Source: DTU064 sp045588245 (GTDB lineage Bacteria; Bacillota; Clostridia; Oscillospirales; CAG-272). From it: a stretch of DNA of 64,000 nucleotides. The notes beneath the pieces were generated by a model, which did no database searches, was not told where the DNA came from, and worked only from the letters and a program-made list of their open reading frames with translations. Where the stretch lies: positions 1 to 64,000 of the forward strand of contig JAZNDW010000010.1 in NCBI GenBank assembly GCA_045588245.1, in the 5' to 3' direction. This document shows, piece by piece, positions 36,866-45,888 of the stretch (within the stretch, counting starts at the first letter, position 1; each line of letters opens with the position of its first letter). The translations under genes were made by a program, and so were the position numbers.

Positions 36866-36903
36866 ACATAGCGGGTACAGCATTTGCTGTATCCGCTATG
36901 TTC
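36866..36903. terminator. Bidirectional terminator
   Basis: 17-bp stem ACATAGCGGGTACAGCA with its complement (one G:U-type mismatch), between convergent genes. Confidence 0.85.
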
Positions 36904-36911
36904 GTTAAAGC

Positions 36912-39632
36912 TTATTTTTCGTTGCCGTAGACCTTGATCTCATAGATCGTGGGCGTATACCAGTTGTTGTTGGGGTTGTTGTGGAGGCGAGCACCCTTGA
37001 CGACGATCTTAACGTATCTTGCTTCTCCGTTCAGTACGTTCGTGTTGAAGCCGTACGTATTCGTTACCTTTGTGTCGTTTTCATTGGTGTTGTCGTAGAG
37101 GAGCGTCCAGTTTTCGCCGTCGTTGCTTCCCTCGATGGTGTACATGTAGTAGCCCTCAGAGCCCTTGCAGATGTACCAGGAAAGCTGAATGTTCTTCAGC
37201 TCGCACACACGTCCGAGGTCGAGCGTAACGGTCACGGGCCATGATGCTGAGGAAGCCGTATAAGAGGTGAAATAGTCACCGTCAACCATGCAGGACGCCT
37301 CATAGCCCGACGCAGAGGGACGGGAAGCCGTAACTTTGCAATCTTGCGAGAGGAGCTTGCCGCTCGTCACTGGGATCATATCGCCCGATTCGTAGTTATA
37401 AAGGATCTTCTGATAGAAATCGTAGTATGCAATACCGTCTGCAAACGTGATCGGTGCGAGCATTGTGCCGCTCGTTCCCGCACCTGCTATCCAACGATAT
37501 GCGAACATGATGTGATTTTTCAGACTGCCTTCGCCAAGCGTTGCGATCCAACTTGACTGAGAGGAGAACGTGGACGTGCTGCCGATGGAGCGAAGCTCAC
37601 TCCAGCCCTCTGTTATATTACGTGAGGATGCGTACGCGCCCGCACTCGGATACCAGCCTGCTGCCTGCGAAACGAAGAGATAATACCAACCGTCGTGCTT
37701 AACGACATTGGGCATTTCGCGGTACTGATTTTCAAACAGCTTTGCTTCAATCTTGGCTATATCGGAGCAATCTTCGTTGAAGCTGAAGATGTAGATCGTT
37801 GCGTTTGCGCCTTCGCCAGGTTTGTTTGCTGCTGCAAACAGATATGCTTTACCGTCGTCGTCGATGAATACGGAAAGGTCGCGGACCTGGATTCCGAGAG
37901 GATTCCATACCTTAACCGTGAATTCTCCGCCGGGAGTACCCGTTACTAAAACGAGCTTACCGTCGGCATAGCCGTCGGGCTTTTCCCAGTGCGCTGCGAT
38001 TATGACCTTGTTGAGCTTTTCGTTATATGTGACCTTTACGCTTTCGATCTTGCAGCTTGCTAAAAGATCGTGGTCCTTCCATTTGATTACGGTGCGGCTG
38101 CGAGCTCCGGTGCAGGTTTCAATAACGTTTGCTTTACCTGCGGAAACGGAGAAGCTGTAGTTGTAATACGCTCCGTTATAGTAGATGCCGCCGCCGAGAT
38201 TAAGTCCGCCGGCACCCGTCTGGTTGTTGACGGAGGAGAGCGTGACGTCAGGCATCTTAGACGCTGTCGCCGTGACCTTTTCGCTTGCGATATAAGTGTC
38301 ACCGCTCTTAAGCTTCATCATATAAGTGTATTCGCCAAGCTTAAGATCGTAGTCCTGCCAGGACGTGCCCGAGCCTGTGTAAACGAGCTTATATTCCTTG
38401 CCCGAGGAGCGATAGATCTCGTAAGAATCAGCCTTGATCGAGGAGCCCCAGTAAAGCGCGATATTATTAACGTCGCCGTCCTCGGCAATAGCAAAGGGAA
38501 GCGCTGTCAGCGATACGGAAAGATCTTCAGCCATAGCGTAAACTCTGATTTCGGAAATGGCGCCTGCGCCATTCGGATTTTCATATTTGATGTATGCGTA
38601 ATTTCCCGTTGTAAGAAGCTCGCCGCAGTAAACGAACGTGGAGCAAACGGAGTCGGGAGCTTTCGTTATGCGGTGCAAGAGATCCCAGTTTTCTCCGTCG
38701 GCGCTACCGTAGAATTCGCCGCCGACGATATCGGCAGGCTTAACTTTATCGTTATCTCCGCCCATGTAGGCGATGGCACCGAGGGGGTATTTTTCGCCAA
38801 GCGGTATTACGATTTCCCCCTTGTCGGTGAAAACGGTGGAGGGGTTGTTATCGCAAACGATATGCGAAGCCTCGCCTTCTTTAGCGGAGGTGTCTATCTG
38901 CGTCATGCCGCGATCCTCGGGCGTGTCGGTGAGGATCTCGAATGTGCCGTCTGCGTACGTATCGCGTTCGATGGTGTCGATGTAAGATTCGGGGATTCCC
39001 TCGGCGGAGTAGATAACGAACTCCGATATATTGGCGCAGTCGGAAATGTTTTCGTATTTAATGAAGCGGAACGCACCGACCGTTTCAAAATCGGTGAACT
39101 CAACCGTCTTCATAGACGAAGGAGCATTTTTGATGTCATAGATAAGATACCATACACGGCCGTCAAGGCTTCCGTAAAATTCGCCCGAAAGACGGGATTC
39201 ATAACCGCTTCTCGGCGCGAACGAAAGCTTACCGATGATGAGCTCTTCGCCCAGGTCAACTCTTATCCAGCCTTCTTCAACGCCGTCGAAGAAGGTAGAG
39301 GTGTTGCCGTCAAAAGCTTTGGATGCAACGTCGCCGCCGTTATTCCAGGGAGTTGAGCTTGCGATCATATCATTTTTTACAGTTACTTTATGATATGTAA
39401 CGTTTATCTCTTCTTCCTTTTCCGTTTCGGCTTCCGTTTCAGCCTCGGTTTCCTTTTCCGTTTCGGTTTCTTTTTCTGTTTCAACTTCGGTCTTTGTGTC
39501 GGATTCCGTGCCGTTGACGATTTCGCCGACGGTGTCGGATGAGCCCGTTGTGTCTGTGTCGTCGCCGTTGCCGCATGAAACGGTGAATATCATGCAAACC
39601 AAAAGAAGCAATACGACCAACTTCTTTTTCAT
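36912..39632 (-). CDS. Secreted lipoprotein with discoidin (F5/8C) domains and GH43-like propeller
   Basis: 906 residues. Lipoprotein signal 'MKKKLVVLLLLVCMIFTVSC' with the lipid-attached Cys20. Then comes a low-complexity Thr/Glu linker made of repeated TEKETE/AETEAE units. F5/8C-type carbohydrate-binding domains follow at about 75-200 ('AFDGNTSTFFDG', 'GWIRVDLGEE') and 215-370. A fibronectin-like stretch is at about 385-465. A five-bladed-propeller-like GH43 segment is at about 470-750, with 'VRDLSVFIDDDGKAYLFAA' and 'YREMPNVVKHDGWYYLFVS'. A C-terminal F5/8C domain ('VTVTLDLGRVCELKNIQLSW') closes the protein. Probable cell-surface glycosidase acting on galactan- or arabinan-like glycans, or a glycan-binding protein if the catalytic residues are incomplete. 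ATG 39632 is chosen for the signal peptide. Confidence 0.78.
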   Translation of the reverse strand: MKKKLVVLLLLVCMIFTVSCGNGDDTDTTGSSDTVGEIVNGTESDTKTEVETEKETETEKETEAETEAETEKEEEINVTYHKVTVKNDMIASSTPWNNGGDVASKAFDGNTSTFFDGVEEGWIRVDLGEELIIGKLSFAPRSGYESRLSGEFYGSLDGRVWYLIYDIKNAPSSMKTVEFTDFETVGAFRFIKYENISDCANISEFVIYSAEGIPESYIDTIERDTYADGTFEILTDTPEDRGMTQIDTSAKEGEASHIVCDNNPSTVFTDKGEIVIPLGEKYPLGAIAYMGGDNDKVKPADIVGGEFYGSADGENWDLLHRITKAPDSVCSTFVYCGELLTTGNYAYIKYENPNGAGAISEIRVYAMAEDLSVSLTALPFAIAEDGDVNNIALYWGSSIKADSYEIYRSSGKEYKLVYTGSGTSWQDYDLKLGEYTYMMKLKSGDTYIASEKVTATASKMPDVTLSSVNNQTGAGGLNLGGGIYYNGAYYNYSFSVSAGKANVIETCTGARSRTVIKWKDHDLLASCKIESVKVTYNEKLNKVIIAAHWEKPDGYADGKLVLVTGTPGGEFTVKVWNPLGIQVRDLSVFIDDDGKAYLFAAANKPGEGANATIYIFSFNEDCSDIAKIEAKLFENQYREMPNVVKHDGWYYLFVSQAAGWYPSAGAYASSRNITEGWSELRSIGSTSTFSSQSSWIATLGEGSLKNHIMFAYRWIAGAGTSGTMLAPITFADGIAYYDFYQKILYNYESGDMIPVTSGKLLSQDCKVTASRPSASGYEASCMVDGDYFTSYTASSASWPVTVTLDLGRVCELKNIQLSWYICKGSEGYYMYTIEGSNDGENWTLLYDNTNENDTKVTNTYGFNTNVLNGEARYVKIVVKGARLHNNPNNNWYTPTIYEIKVYGNEK

Positions 39633-39691
39633 AAAAAATAGTCCCCCTCGGAATAAATATTTATACAAATGTAACAACTATTTGTACATTT

Positions 39692-39720
39692 AGTATAACA
39701 CTAAAGTGAACAAATGGCAA
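39692..39720 (-). promoter_or_regulatory. Promoter of the GH43-like lipoprotein gene
   Basis: Minus strand TTGCCA, 17-bp spacer, TATACT; 60 bp before the start codon. Confidence 0.6.
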
Positions 39721-39876
39721 GGAGAGATTGAAATTTTTATAAAATAGAAAACATCTGAAAACGATAAGTGTCATATAGAGGGGTCGGTGACTAATTGCAG
39801 ATCGGCACGGTTTTCTCGGAGAAATTCTTTATAATCGACTCGCACTGATCGATCCTGATCTGCGTTTTCAAACGAA

Positions 39877-40030
39877 AAAAGCACCCCAAAAGGAGTGCTT
39901 TTCGTTCGGAGAAGAAGAGATTCGCCCGACGGACTACCGCCCGTCGGCACGCACACGAGCACCAAAACAGTCCACCGGACTGTTTTTCTCGCTTCGCTCG
40001 TGCTCTTTCGAATCTCAGCCATTTTATCAA
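39877..40030 (-). repeat. Structured tRNA-tail repeat beside tRNA-Ser
   Basis: On the minus strand, after the tRNA terminator, there is a 77-nt structured block (40002-39926). Outer stem CACGAGC/GCTCGTG encloses hairpin AACAGTCC/GGACTGTT, then hairpin CCGACGG/CCGTCGG. It is followed by a 17-nt copy of the tRNA-Ser 3' end (GGAGAAGAAGAGATTCG on plus, 39908-39924) and a second terminator-like hairpin (39877-39903) with the same CTCCTTTTGGGG loop core as the one after the true tRNA. No coding potential. Confidence 0.65.
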
Positions 40031-40066
40031 AAACAAAATGACACCCCAAAAGGAGCGTCATTTTAT
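40031..40066 (-). terminator. Terminator of tRNA-Ser
   Basis: Stem AAAATGAC/GTCATTTT with CTCC/GGGG inner pairing, immediately after the tRNA 3' end on the minus strand. Confidence 0.7.
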
Positions 40067-40069
40067 TTT

Positions 40070-40158
40070 CGGAGAAGAAGAGATTCGAACTCTTGAACCG
40101 TTTTTGGCGGTTACGCGATTTCCAGTCGCGCGCCCTCGACCAACTAGGCGACTTCTCC
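40070..40158 (-). tRNA. tRNA-Ser (anticodon GGA)
   Basis: Acceptor stem GGAGAAG/CTTCTCC with discriminator G. The anticodon arm has 'GCGACTGGAAATCGC' (anticodon GGA). A long variable arm is built on ACCGCC...GGT, and the T arm contains GAGTTCGAATC. Length 89 nt with the class II shape of serine tRNAs. CCA is not encoded. Confidence 0.95.
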
Positions 40159-40242
40159 ATACAATATTGAACTGTTTTTATCACAGCCTTGATATTCTAC
40201 CACAAGCATATACCAAATGTCAATACCTATTTTTGAAAAAAT

Positions 40243-40270
40243 TTGATTTACAAGTGATTTATATTATGAT
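40243..40270 (+). promoter_or_regulatory. Putative promoter of the DUF6054 gene
   Basis: TTGATT, 16-bp spacer, TATGAT, 40 bp before the start codon. Confidence 0.5.
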
Positions 40271-40309
40271 AAGATAATATAAGTGAATTACTGATCGGAG
40301 GGTAGCTAA

Positions 40310-40660
40310 ATGGCAATGTTAACAATGCAGGGGAACGGGTCTGTTTCTCATATATCTTCCGTTATTTCGGACGGCATTCTCAACAGCGGCATCAGTTGCG
40401 AGCTCGTTGACCGCGCAGACAGACATTTAAGCGACGGCACCCGTGCTACAATGCTCGTTTTCGAAAAATATTATTATCGCGCAGGTAACAGAGCGAGCCT
40501 TTCTGTGCTTATCACAGGATCGGACGACCGTGTGATCGTCGATGCTATCGGCTCGGGCGGCGGCAGCGGGGTGTTTTCCAACTTTTCCTGGGGTGCGGAG
40601 GACAGCTTCGTTTCAACCGTTGCGCGTGTCCTTAAAGCGCACGGATTTACGGAAAGATAA
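40310..40660 (+). CDS. DUF6054-like small protein
   Basis: 116 residues. 'SGISCELVDRADRHLSDGTR', 'VFEKYYYRAGNRASLSVLIT' and 'IGSGGGSGVFSNFSWGAEDS' match a small clostridial family I know as DUF6054. Probably cytoplasmic; no active-site motif recognised. CGGAGGG upstream. The M42 peptidase gene follows after 27 bp with its own GGAGG, so the two may be co-transcribed. Confidence 0.7.
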   Translation: MAMLTMQGNGSVSHISSVISDGILNSGISCELVDRADRHLSDGTRATMLVFEKYYYRAGNRASLSVLITGSDDRVIVDAIGSGGGSGVFSNFSWGAEDSFVSTVARVLKAHGFTER

Positions 40661-40687
40661 CAAAAATTATATATTGGAGGCTAATAT

Positions 40688-41722
40688 ATGAAACGCGAAT
40701 ACGCAGTATATGCATCAAATATGGCAGCGGAGCTGATCGGCATCGACAGCCCTACAGGATTTACAGATAAAGCGGCAGCATGGGTAAAAAATGCATTTGC
40801 CGAACTCGGATATGATGTGAAGCTGACCGAAAAGGGAAGCGTGCTTATCGATCTCGGTGGCGAGAACGATGGTGACGCCCTGCTGCTGCAGGCGCACGCA
40901 GACACACTCGGTGCTATGGTTGCCGAGGTGAAGGGAAACGGCAGACTCCGTGTCACATCTCTCGGAGGAATGCGTGCGGAGAATGCCGAAACGGAAAACG
41001 TGCGTGTTTACACACGCGGCGGCAAAGTTGTCGATGGCACGCTACAGCTTTGTAATGCGTCGATTCACGTCAATGGAAACTATGGCTCAACGGCGCGCAG
41101 CTTCGACACGACCGAGATCGTTCTCGACGAGGACGTTAATTCCGCAGACGATACAAGAGCACTCGGCATCGAAGTCGGCGACATCGTGTGCTTTGACCCG
41201 AGAACGAAGATCACGGAAAGCGGCTACATCAAGTCGCGTTTCCTCGATGATAAGCTTTCCGTCGGAATCCTTTTGGGACTTGCGAAATATATGAAGGATA
41301 ACGGCAAAGTACCGTTGCGCCGCGTATACGCGCACGTTACCGTTTACGAAGAGGTCGGTCACGGTGGCTCATGCTCCGTACCTTCGGGCGTGACAGAATC
41401 GATCTCCGTCGATATGGGATGCGTAGGCTCGGGACTTTCCTGCACGGAGCGTCAGGTGTCGATATGCGCGAAGGATTCGGGCGGACCGTACAGCTATCAA
41501 GTCGTCGGCAAGCTTATCGACGCGGCAAAGCGCGAGGAGGCAGACTACGCAGTTGACGTTTATCCCTACTACGGCTCAGACGTTGAAGCAACGCTTCGCG
41601 CAGGCTACGATATCCGTCACGGTCTTATCGGCGCGGGTGTTTACGCAAGCCACGGCTACGAGCGCAGTCACATCGACGGTGTGTGGAACACGCTAAAGGT
41701 GTTGAAAGGGTATATTTTATGA
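40688..41722 (+). CDS. M42-family aminopeptidase
   Basis: 344 residues. Metal-binding residues of the M42 (glutamyl aminopeptidase/FrvX/CelM) family are visible. These are 'LLLQAHADTLGAMV' (His with following Asp), 'KSRFLDDKLSVGILLGL' (bridging Asp), 'VTVYEEVGHGGS' (Glu-Glu pair), 'VDMGCVG' (Asp) and a C-terminal 'HGYERSHIDGVWNTLKV' His. Cytoplasmic dodecameric metallo-aminopeptidase for peptide turnover. GGAGG precedes the ATG; stop overlaps the next start (ATGA). Confidence 0.92.
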   Translation: MKREYAVYASNMAAELIGIDSPTGFTDKAAAWVKNAFAELGYDVKLTEKGSVLIDLGGENDGDALLLQAHADTLGAMVAEVKGNGRLRVTSLGGMRAENAETENVRVYTRGGKVVDGTLQLCNASIHVNGNYGSTARSFDTTEIVLDEDVNSADDTRALGIEVGDIVCFDPRTKITESGYIKSRFLDDKLSVGILLGLAKYMKDNGKVPLRRVYAHVTVYEEVGHGGSCSVPSGVTESISVDMGCVGSGLSCTERQVSICAKDSGGPYSYQVVGKLIDAAKREEADYAVDVYPYYGSDVEATLRAGYDIRHGLIGAGVYASHGYERSHIDGVWNTLKVLKGYIL

Positions 41723-41994
41723 GTAAAAAGAGATTAATTACTGTTATTGTTTGTGTGCTCGCCGTATGGATCGTCATCGGTGCGCTTGATTTTGCAATGG
41801 TCAGCGGATTTAATAAACCGATCTTTTGCATTGGGATACGTTTATCCGATAACGGTGGCTCCGGTACGTATATAGGACTCGGCTACGCCTTTGATATTCG
41901 CGGAGACTTCACCCCTGAAGCGAATCCGCGTGGCGTTACGTCATACGTCGGGTACATCTTCGGCATTGAAGCGGCGAGCGGGACGCGCGGATAA
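41719..41994 (+). CDS. Unknown small membrane-anchored protein
   Basis: 91 residues beginning 'MSKKRLITVIVCVLAVWIVI', a single N-terminal membrane segment or signal anchor, followed by an extracytoplasmic part with 'GYAFDIRGDFTPEANPRGVT'. Family not recognised. Start overlaps the peptidase stop, so it is translationally coupled; the in-frame ATG at 41683 lies within the peptidase gene. Confidence 0.65.
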   Translation: MSKKRLITVIVCVLAVWIVIGALDFAMVSGFNKPIFCIGIRLSDNGGSGTYIGLGYAFDIRGDFTPEANPRGVTSYVGYIFGIEAASGTRG

Positions 41995-42011
41995 TAAGTG
42001 AATAATTAAAT

Positions 42012-42046
42012 CAAAGCGCGGCAATCTTGCCGCGCTTTGGTTTTTT
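42012..42046 (+). terminator. Terminator after the M42 unit
   Basis: Stem CAAAGCGCGGCAA/TTGCCGCGCTTTG and T6. The 125 bp that follow, up to the groEL terminator, hold nothing recognised. Confidence 0.9.
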
Positions 42047-42171
42047 GGAGGGTGATGTGCCGCAGGTGAGGGAGGACACCCTCACGTATTCAAACCTGAT
42101 TGATCATAAACGCGAGCGAAGACTTGAACATCAAGCATACTCCAATGTAAACTCATCACTCTGCATTCAAT

Positions 42172-42206
42172 AAAAAGAAGGAACCGACAACGGTTCCTTC
42201 TTTGTT
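42172..42206 (-). terminator. Terminator of groESL
   Basis: Stem AAAGAAGGAACC/GGTTCCTTCTTT with T run on the minus strand. Confidence 0.9.
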
Positions 42207-42211
42207 TCAAA

Positions 42212-43843
42212 TTAATACATTCCGCCCATGCCACTCATATCAGCAGCGGGAGCAGCGGACTTTTCTTCGGGCTTATCAACGACAACTGCCTCTGTTGTGA
42301 GAACGACGGAAGCGATGGAAGCTGCGTTCTGAAGTGCAGAACGGGAAACCTTCGTCGGGTCAACGATACCCTTTTCCATCATATCGCCGTAGGTTTCGGT
42401 AGCGGCGTCAAAGCCGTAGCCGATAGTGCCGTTTGCGCGGACGTTGTTAACGACAACGGAGCCTTCGCAGCCTGCGTTTTCAGCGATCTGGCGGAGAGGA
42501 GCTTCAAGAGCCTTAACGACGATGCCGACACCTGTCTTTTCGTCGCCCTCTGTCGTGTCGAGAAGCTTTGCAACTTCGTCGATAACGTTGATAAATGCGG
42601 TACCGCCGCCGGGAACGATGCCTTCTTCAACAGCTGCGCGGGTAGCGTTGAGAGCGTCTTCGATGCGGAGCTTCTTTTCCTTCATTTCGGTTTCGGTAGC
42701 AGCACCGACCTTGATAACGGCTACGCCGCCGGAAAGCTTAGCAAGACGATCCTGGAGCTTTTCGCGGACGAACTCGGATGTAGTCGTTTCGATAGCGGAC
42801 TTGATCTGACCGATGCGCGCCTTGATCTCTGCAGGGTCGCCTGCGCCGCCGACGATGATGGTGTTTTCCTTGTCGATCTTAACCTGACGGCAACGTCCGA
42901 GCTGAGAAAGATCGGCATCCTTGAGCTCAAGACCGAGCTCGGAGGTGATTACCTGACCGCCTGTGAGGATAGCGATGTCACGGAGCATTTCTTTGCGTCT
43001 GTCGCCGAAGCCGGGAGCCTTGACTGCAACGCAGGTGAACGTGCCGCGGAGCTTATTGAGCACGAGAGTCGTGAGAGCTTCGCCCTCAACGTCCTCTGCG
43101 ATGATGAGGAGCTTTCTGCCGGACTGAACGATCTGATTGAGAAGCTCGAGAATTTCCTGAATAGCGGAGATCTTCTTATCTGTGATGAGGATGAGCGGAT
43201 CGTCGATAACGGCTTCCATCTTATCCATATCTGTTGCCATATAGGGAGAGAGGTAACCGCGGTCGAACTGCATACCTTCAACGACTTCGCAGTATGTTTC
43301 TGCGGACTTGGATTCTTCAACCGTGATAACGCCGTCGGAGGTTACCTTTTCCATAGCGTCAGCGATGAGAGTACCGATAACTTCGTCACCTGCAGAGATC
43401 GTGCCGACACGTGCGATGTCGTCGCTGCCCTTGATCTTGGAGGAGTTAGCCTTGAGGCATTCGGTTGCCTTTGCAACTGCCTTCTGAATGCCGCGGCGGA
43501 GAACCATGGGGTTAGCGCCTGCGGTAACGTTCTTCATACCCTCGTGGATGAACGCCTGCGCGAGAAGGGTTGCCGTCGTTGTACCGTCGCCTGCGGCGTC
43601 GTTTGTCTTTGTTGCAACTTCTTTTACAAGCTGTGCGCCCGTGTTTTCTGCGGGATCGTCAAGCTCAATCTCTTTAGCGATTGTAACACCGTCGTTGATG
43701 ATGAGCGGGGAGCCGTATTTCTTTTCGAGAACGACGTTTCTGCCCTTGGGGCCGAGTGTGATCTTAACTGTATTTGCGAGCTTGTCAACGCCTGCGAGCA
43801 GGGCTGCTCTTGCTTCGCTTCCGTAAAGAATGTTCTTTGCCAT
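42212..43843 (-). CDS. groL: Chaperonin GroEL (60 kDa)
   Basis: 543 residues. 'LANTVKITLGPKGRNVVLEK', 'GDGTTTATLLAQAFIHEGMK', 'AVKAPGFGDRRKEML' and 'AAVEEGIVPGGGTAFINVID' are invariant chaperonin blocks. The tail 'ADMSGMGGMY' is the usual Gly/Met-rich end. Works with GroES in ATP-driven folding of cytoplasmic proteins. AGGAGAC lies upstream; 21 bp separate it from groES. Confidence 0.98.
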   Translation of the reverse strand: MAKNILYGSEARAALLAGVDKLANTVKITLGPKGRNVVLEKKYGSPLIINDGVTIAKEIELDDPAENTGAQLVKEVATKTNDAAGDGTTTATLLAQAFIHEGMKNVTAGANPMVLRRGIQKAVAKATECLKANSSKIKGSDDIARVGTISAGDEVIGTLIADAMEKVTSDGVITVEESKSAETYCEVVEGMQFDRGYLSPYMATDMDKMEAVIDDPLILITDKKISAIQEILELLNQIVQSGRKLLIIAEDVEGEALTTLVLNKLRGTFTCVAVKAPGFGDRRKEMLRDIAILTGGQVITSELGLELKDADLSQLGRCRQVKIDKENTIIVGGAGDPAEIKARIGQIKSAIETTTSEFVREKLQDRLAKLSGGVAVIKVGAATETEMKEKKLRIEDALNATRAAVEEGIVPGGGTAFINVIDEVAKLLDTTEGDEKTGVGIVVKALEAPLRQIAENAGCEGSVVVNNVRANGTIGYGFDAATETYGDMMEKGIVDPTKVSRSALQNAASIASVVLTTEAVVVDKPEEKSAAPAADMSGMGGMY

Positions 43844-43864
43844 ATATTGTCTCCTTATCAGTGA

Positions 43865-44149
43865 TTAGTCAATTTTAGCGAGGATGTCGCCCTGACGAAC
43901 GATGTTATATTCAACGCCGTCGATCTTGATTTCCGTGCCTGCGTATTTAGAGATGATAACGTGATCGCCGACAACGCTTGTCATCGTTGTGGTCTTTCCT
44001 TCGATCTCGCCGCCGGGGCCAACGGCAACAACTTCAAATATCTGCGGTTTTTCCTTTGCGGAGCCGGGGAGAATGATACCGGAGCTTGTTGTTTCTTCAA
44101 TTTCAACGGATTTGACAACAACGCGGTCAAAAAGCGGAACGATTTTCAT
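43865..44149 (-). CDS. groS: Co-chaperonin GroES (10 kDa)
   Basis: 94 residues: 'MKIVPLFDRVVVKSVEIEET', mobile loop 'TTSSGIILPGSAKEKP', 'GDHVIISKYAGTEIKIDG' and 'ILAKID'. ATG 44149 has AGGAGGT upstream; a longer frame from 44200 runs into the leader. First gene of the operon under CIRCE control. Confidence 0.97.
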   Translation of the reverse strand: MKIVPLFDRVVVKSVEIEETTSSGIILPGSAKEKPQIFEVVAVGPGGEIEGKTTTMTSVVGDHVIISKYAGTEIKIDGVEYNIVRQGDILAKID

Positions 44150-44203
44150 TTGTGAATACCTCCTATATGGTTTATGTAAGATTATCGTTTGCATTTTCAC
44201 GGT

Positions 44204-44230
44204 TTAGCACTCAAAGCTTGTGAGTGCTAA
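44204..44230. promoter_or_regulatory. CIRCE operator (HrcA binding site)
   Basis: Perfect TTAGCACTC-N9-GAGTGCTAA between the groES promoter and start, the known HrcA repressor site for heat-shock control. Confidence 0.97.
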
Positions 44231-44241
44231 CGCATGGTATT

Positions 44242-44270
44242 ATTTTACTTGCACATGAGTAAAAAATCAA
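44242..44270 (-). promoter_or_regulatory. groESL promoter
   Basis: Minus strand TTGATT, 17-bp spacer, TAAAAT, directly upstream of CIRCE. Confidence 0.75.
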
Positions 44271-44433
44271 GTCTATTTTCCATTGTTCACATTTAGTTTA
44301 CATATCACCGAGACATCGATATAAAGTGCTCTTTTTCGGTGCGATTATAGAAAACGTGTGCGGACGTCATGTTTTATCTATATCGCTCATATTAGTATAT
44401 AAGTCAGCGAAACAGACGGAGGTGACTGATAAT

Positions 44434-45744
44434 ATGCTCGTATTTTTTGAAAAAATATCGGCGTTTTTCGGTGCCGTGATGCCGCCGTTATTGATCGCGG
44501 CGGGACTTGGCTTCGGCGTTATGCTGCGCTTTTTTTATCTCTGCCATCCTATTAAGACCTGCCGTCTTATGTTTGCCCGCAGCGGTGACGGCATATCTCC
44601 CATGCGTGCGGCATCTATGGCGCTTGCCGGAACACTCGGCGTCGGAAACATAACGGGTGTGACGGCGGCGATCGCTGTGGGCGGTGCGGGTGCAGTCTTT
44701 TGGATGTGGGTATCGGCGTTCGTTGCGATGTCGGTGAAATACGCCGAAACGGTGCTTGCCGTCAAATATAGAGAGCATGACGGCGCAGGATATTGTGGCG
44801 GCGCGCCGTTTTATATTGCCAAAGGGGCGAAAAGCCGCACACTTGGCGCAGTTTTTGCCGTTTTCTGCATTATAAATTCGATCGTCGTCGGCAATATTCT
44901 GCAGGTGAACGCAGCGGCGAGCTCCGCCTCCGATTCCTTTGCGGTGCCGAGGGTAGCTACGGGTATCATAATCGCCGCGCTGACGGCAACAGTCGTTATA
45001 GGCGGCGCCAAACGCATCTCATCGGTGACGTCGGCATTGATTCCGATAGTTTCGATTATTTATATACTGATGTGTGTCGCAGTTACGGCTAAGTATGCGG
45101 AGCTTTTGCCGACGGTGACGGGGCGCATTTTCAGGGAAGCCTTTTCCATGCCGTCCGCCGCAGGAGGCGTCGGCGGCTACGGAATTGCCGCCGCCGTGCG
45201 TTACGGTGTGACACGTGGGATACTGACGAACGAGGCGGGGTCCGGCACCTCACCGACGGCGCATGCTTGCGCCGATGCGGCTTCGCCGATGGCACAGGGG
45301 TGCCTCGGAATATTTGAAGTTTTTGCCGATACGATAATAATATGCTCAATGACGGCTTTTGCTATGCTTATCGGCGAAGAAATCGGCATTGCCGCTTCAA
45401 CTGACGCGATGACGTCTGCATCAGCAGTGTTTTCGTTCGTTCTCGGTGACGGTGCACGGACAGTACTTTCCTTCGTAATCGTAGTTTTCGTACTTGCAAC
45501 GCTTATCTCACAGCATTATTACGGTGAGGTCGCGCTTCGTTTTCTCGGCGGCAGACGCTTCGGTTTGATTTATACAGCAGCGTTTATAGCTGCCGCTGTC
45601 TGCGGTTCTGTTATCGCGCCGCAGCTTATGTGGGAGCTTTCCGATATTACGGTCGGACTGTTAACGACGGTCAACGTCGTTTGCCTTTGCGTGATGCACC
45701 GTCAAGTCAGCGAATGTACCGACACAGACTTTAGACACACCTGA
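44434..45744 (+). CDS. Alanine/glycine:cation (Na+) symporter, AGCS family
   Basis: 436 residues with about ten membrane helices. 'MALAGTLGVGNITGVTAAIA' and 'GGAGAVFWMWVSAFVAMSVK' (the AGCS consensus), 'AVRYGVTRGILTNEAGSGTS' and 'ICSMTAFAMLIGEEIG' are diagnostic. Imports alanine or glycine with Na+. ATG 44434 lies 10 bp after GGAGGTG. A sodium-coupled importer agrees with the predicted Na+ V-ATPase at 19-28 kb. Confidence 0.92.
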   Translation: MLVFFEKISAFFGAVMPPLLIAAGLGFGVMLRFFYLCHPIKTCRLMFARSGDGISPMRAASMALAGTLGVGNITGVTAAIAVGGAGAVFWMWVSAFVAMSVKYAETVLAVKYREHDGAGYCGGAPFYIAKGAKSRTLGAVFAVFCIINSIVVGNILQVNAAASSASDSFAVPRVATGIIIAALTATVVIGGAKRISSVTSALIPIVSIIYILMCVAVTAKYAELLPTVTGRIFREAFSMPSAAGGVGGYGIAAAVRYGVTRGILTNEAGSGTSPTAHACADAASPMAQGCLGIFEVFADTIIICSMTAFAMLIGEEIGIAASTDAMTSASAVFSFVLGDGARTVLSFVIVVFVLATLISQHYYGEVALRFLGGRRFGLIYTAAFIAAAVCGSVIAPQLMWELSDITVGLLTTVNVVCLCVMHRQVSECTDTDFRHT

Positions 45745-45821
45745 TTATAGAATTGCCGCCTTTTCGTGCATGATATGCACGTGTCGGGCATAAATATGGA
45801 AGCGTAGGAAAAATGCTGTCA

Positions 45822-45851
45822 TTGAACGGTGCGTAAGCCTTGTGATATAAT
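45822..45851 (+). promoter_or_regulatory. Promoter of the cell-wall hydrolase unit
   Basis: TTGAAC, 18-bp spacer, TATAAT. A CTGCGGTGTGTTTGCGCCGCAG hairpin-type element (arms CTGCGG/CCGCAG) follows at 45857-45878 before the small ORF. Confidence 0.6.
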
Positions 45852-45888
45852 TTTTCTGCGGTGTGTTTGCGCCGCAGAAGGAGTTGAT

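Noticed and set aside
38070..39356. 428-codon plus-strand frame over the GH43-like gene
   Set aside because: Composition and lack of RBS mark it as shadow; the minus-strand gene has a signal peptide and clear domains.
39870..40158. Integrated prophage or island at tRNA-Ser
   Set aside because: The tRNA-tail duplication encloses only about 150 bp with no integrase; too small for an integrated element, so only a remnant or repeat is possible.
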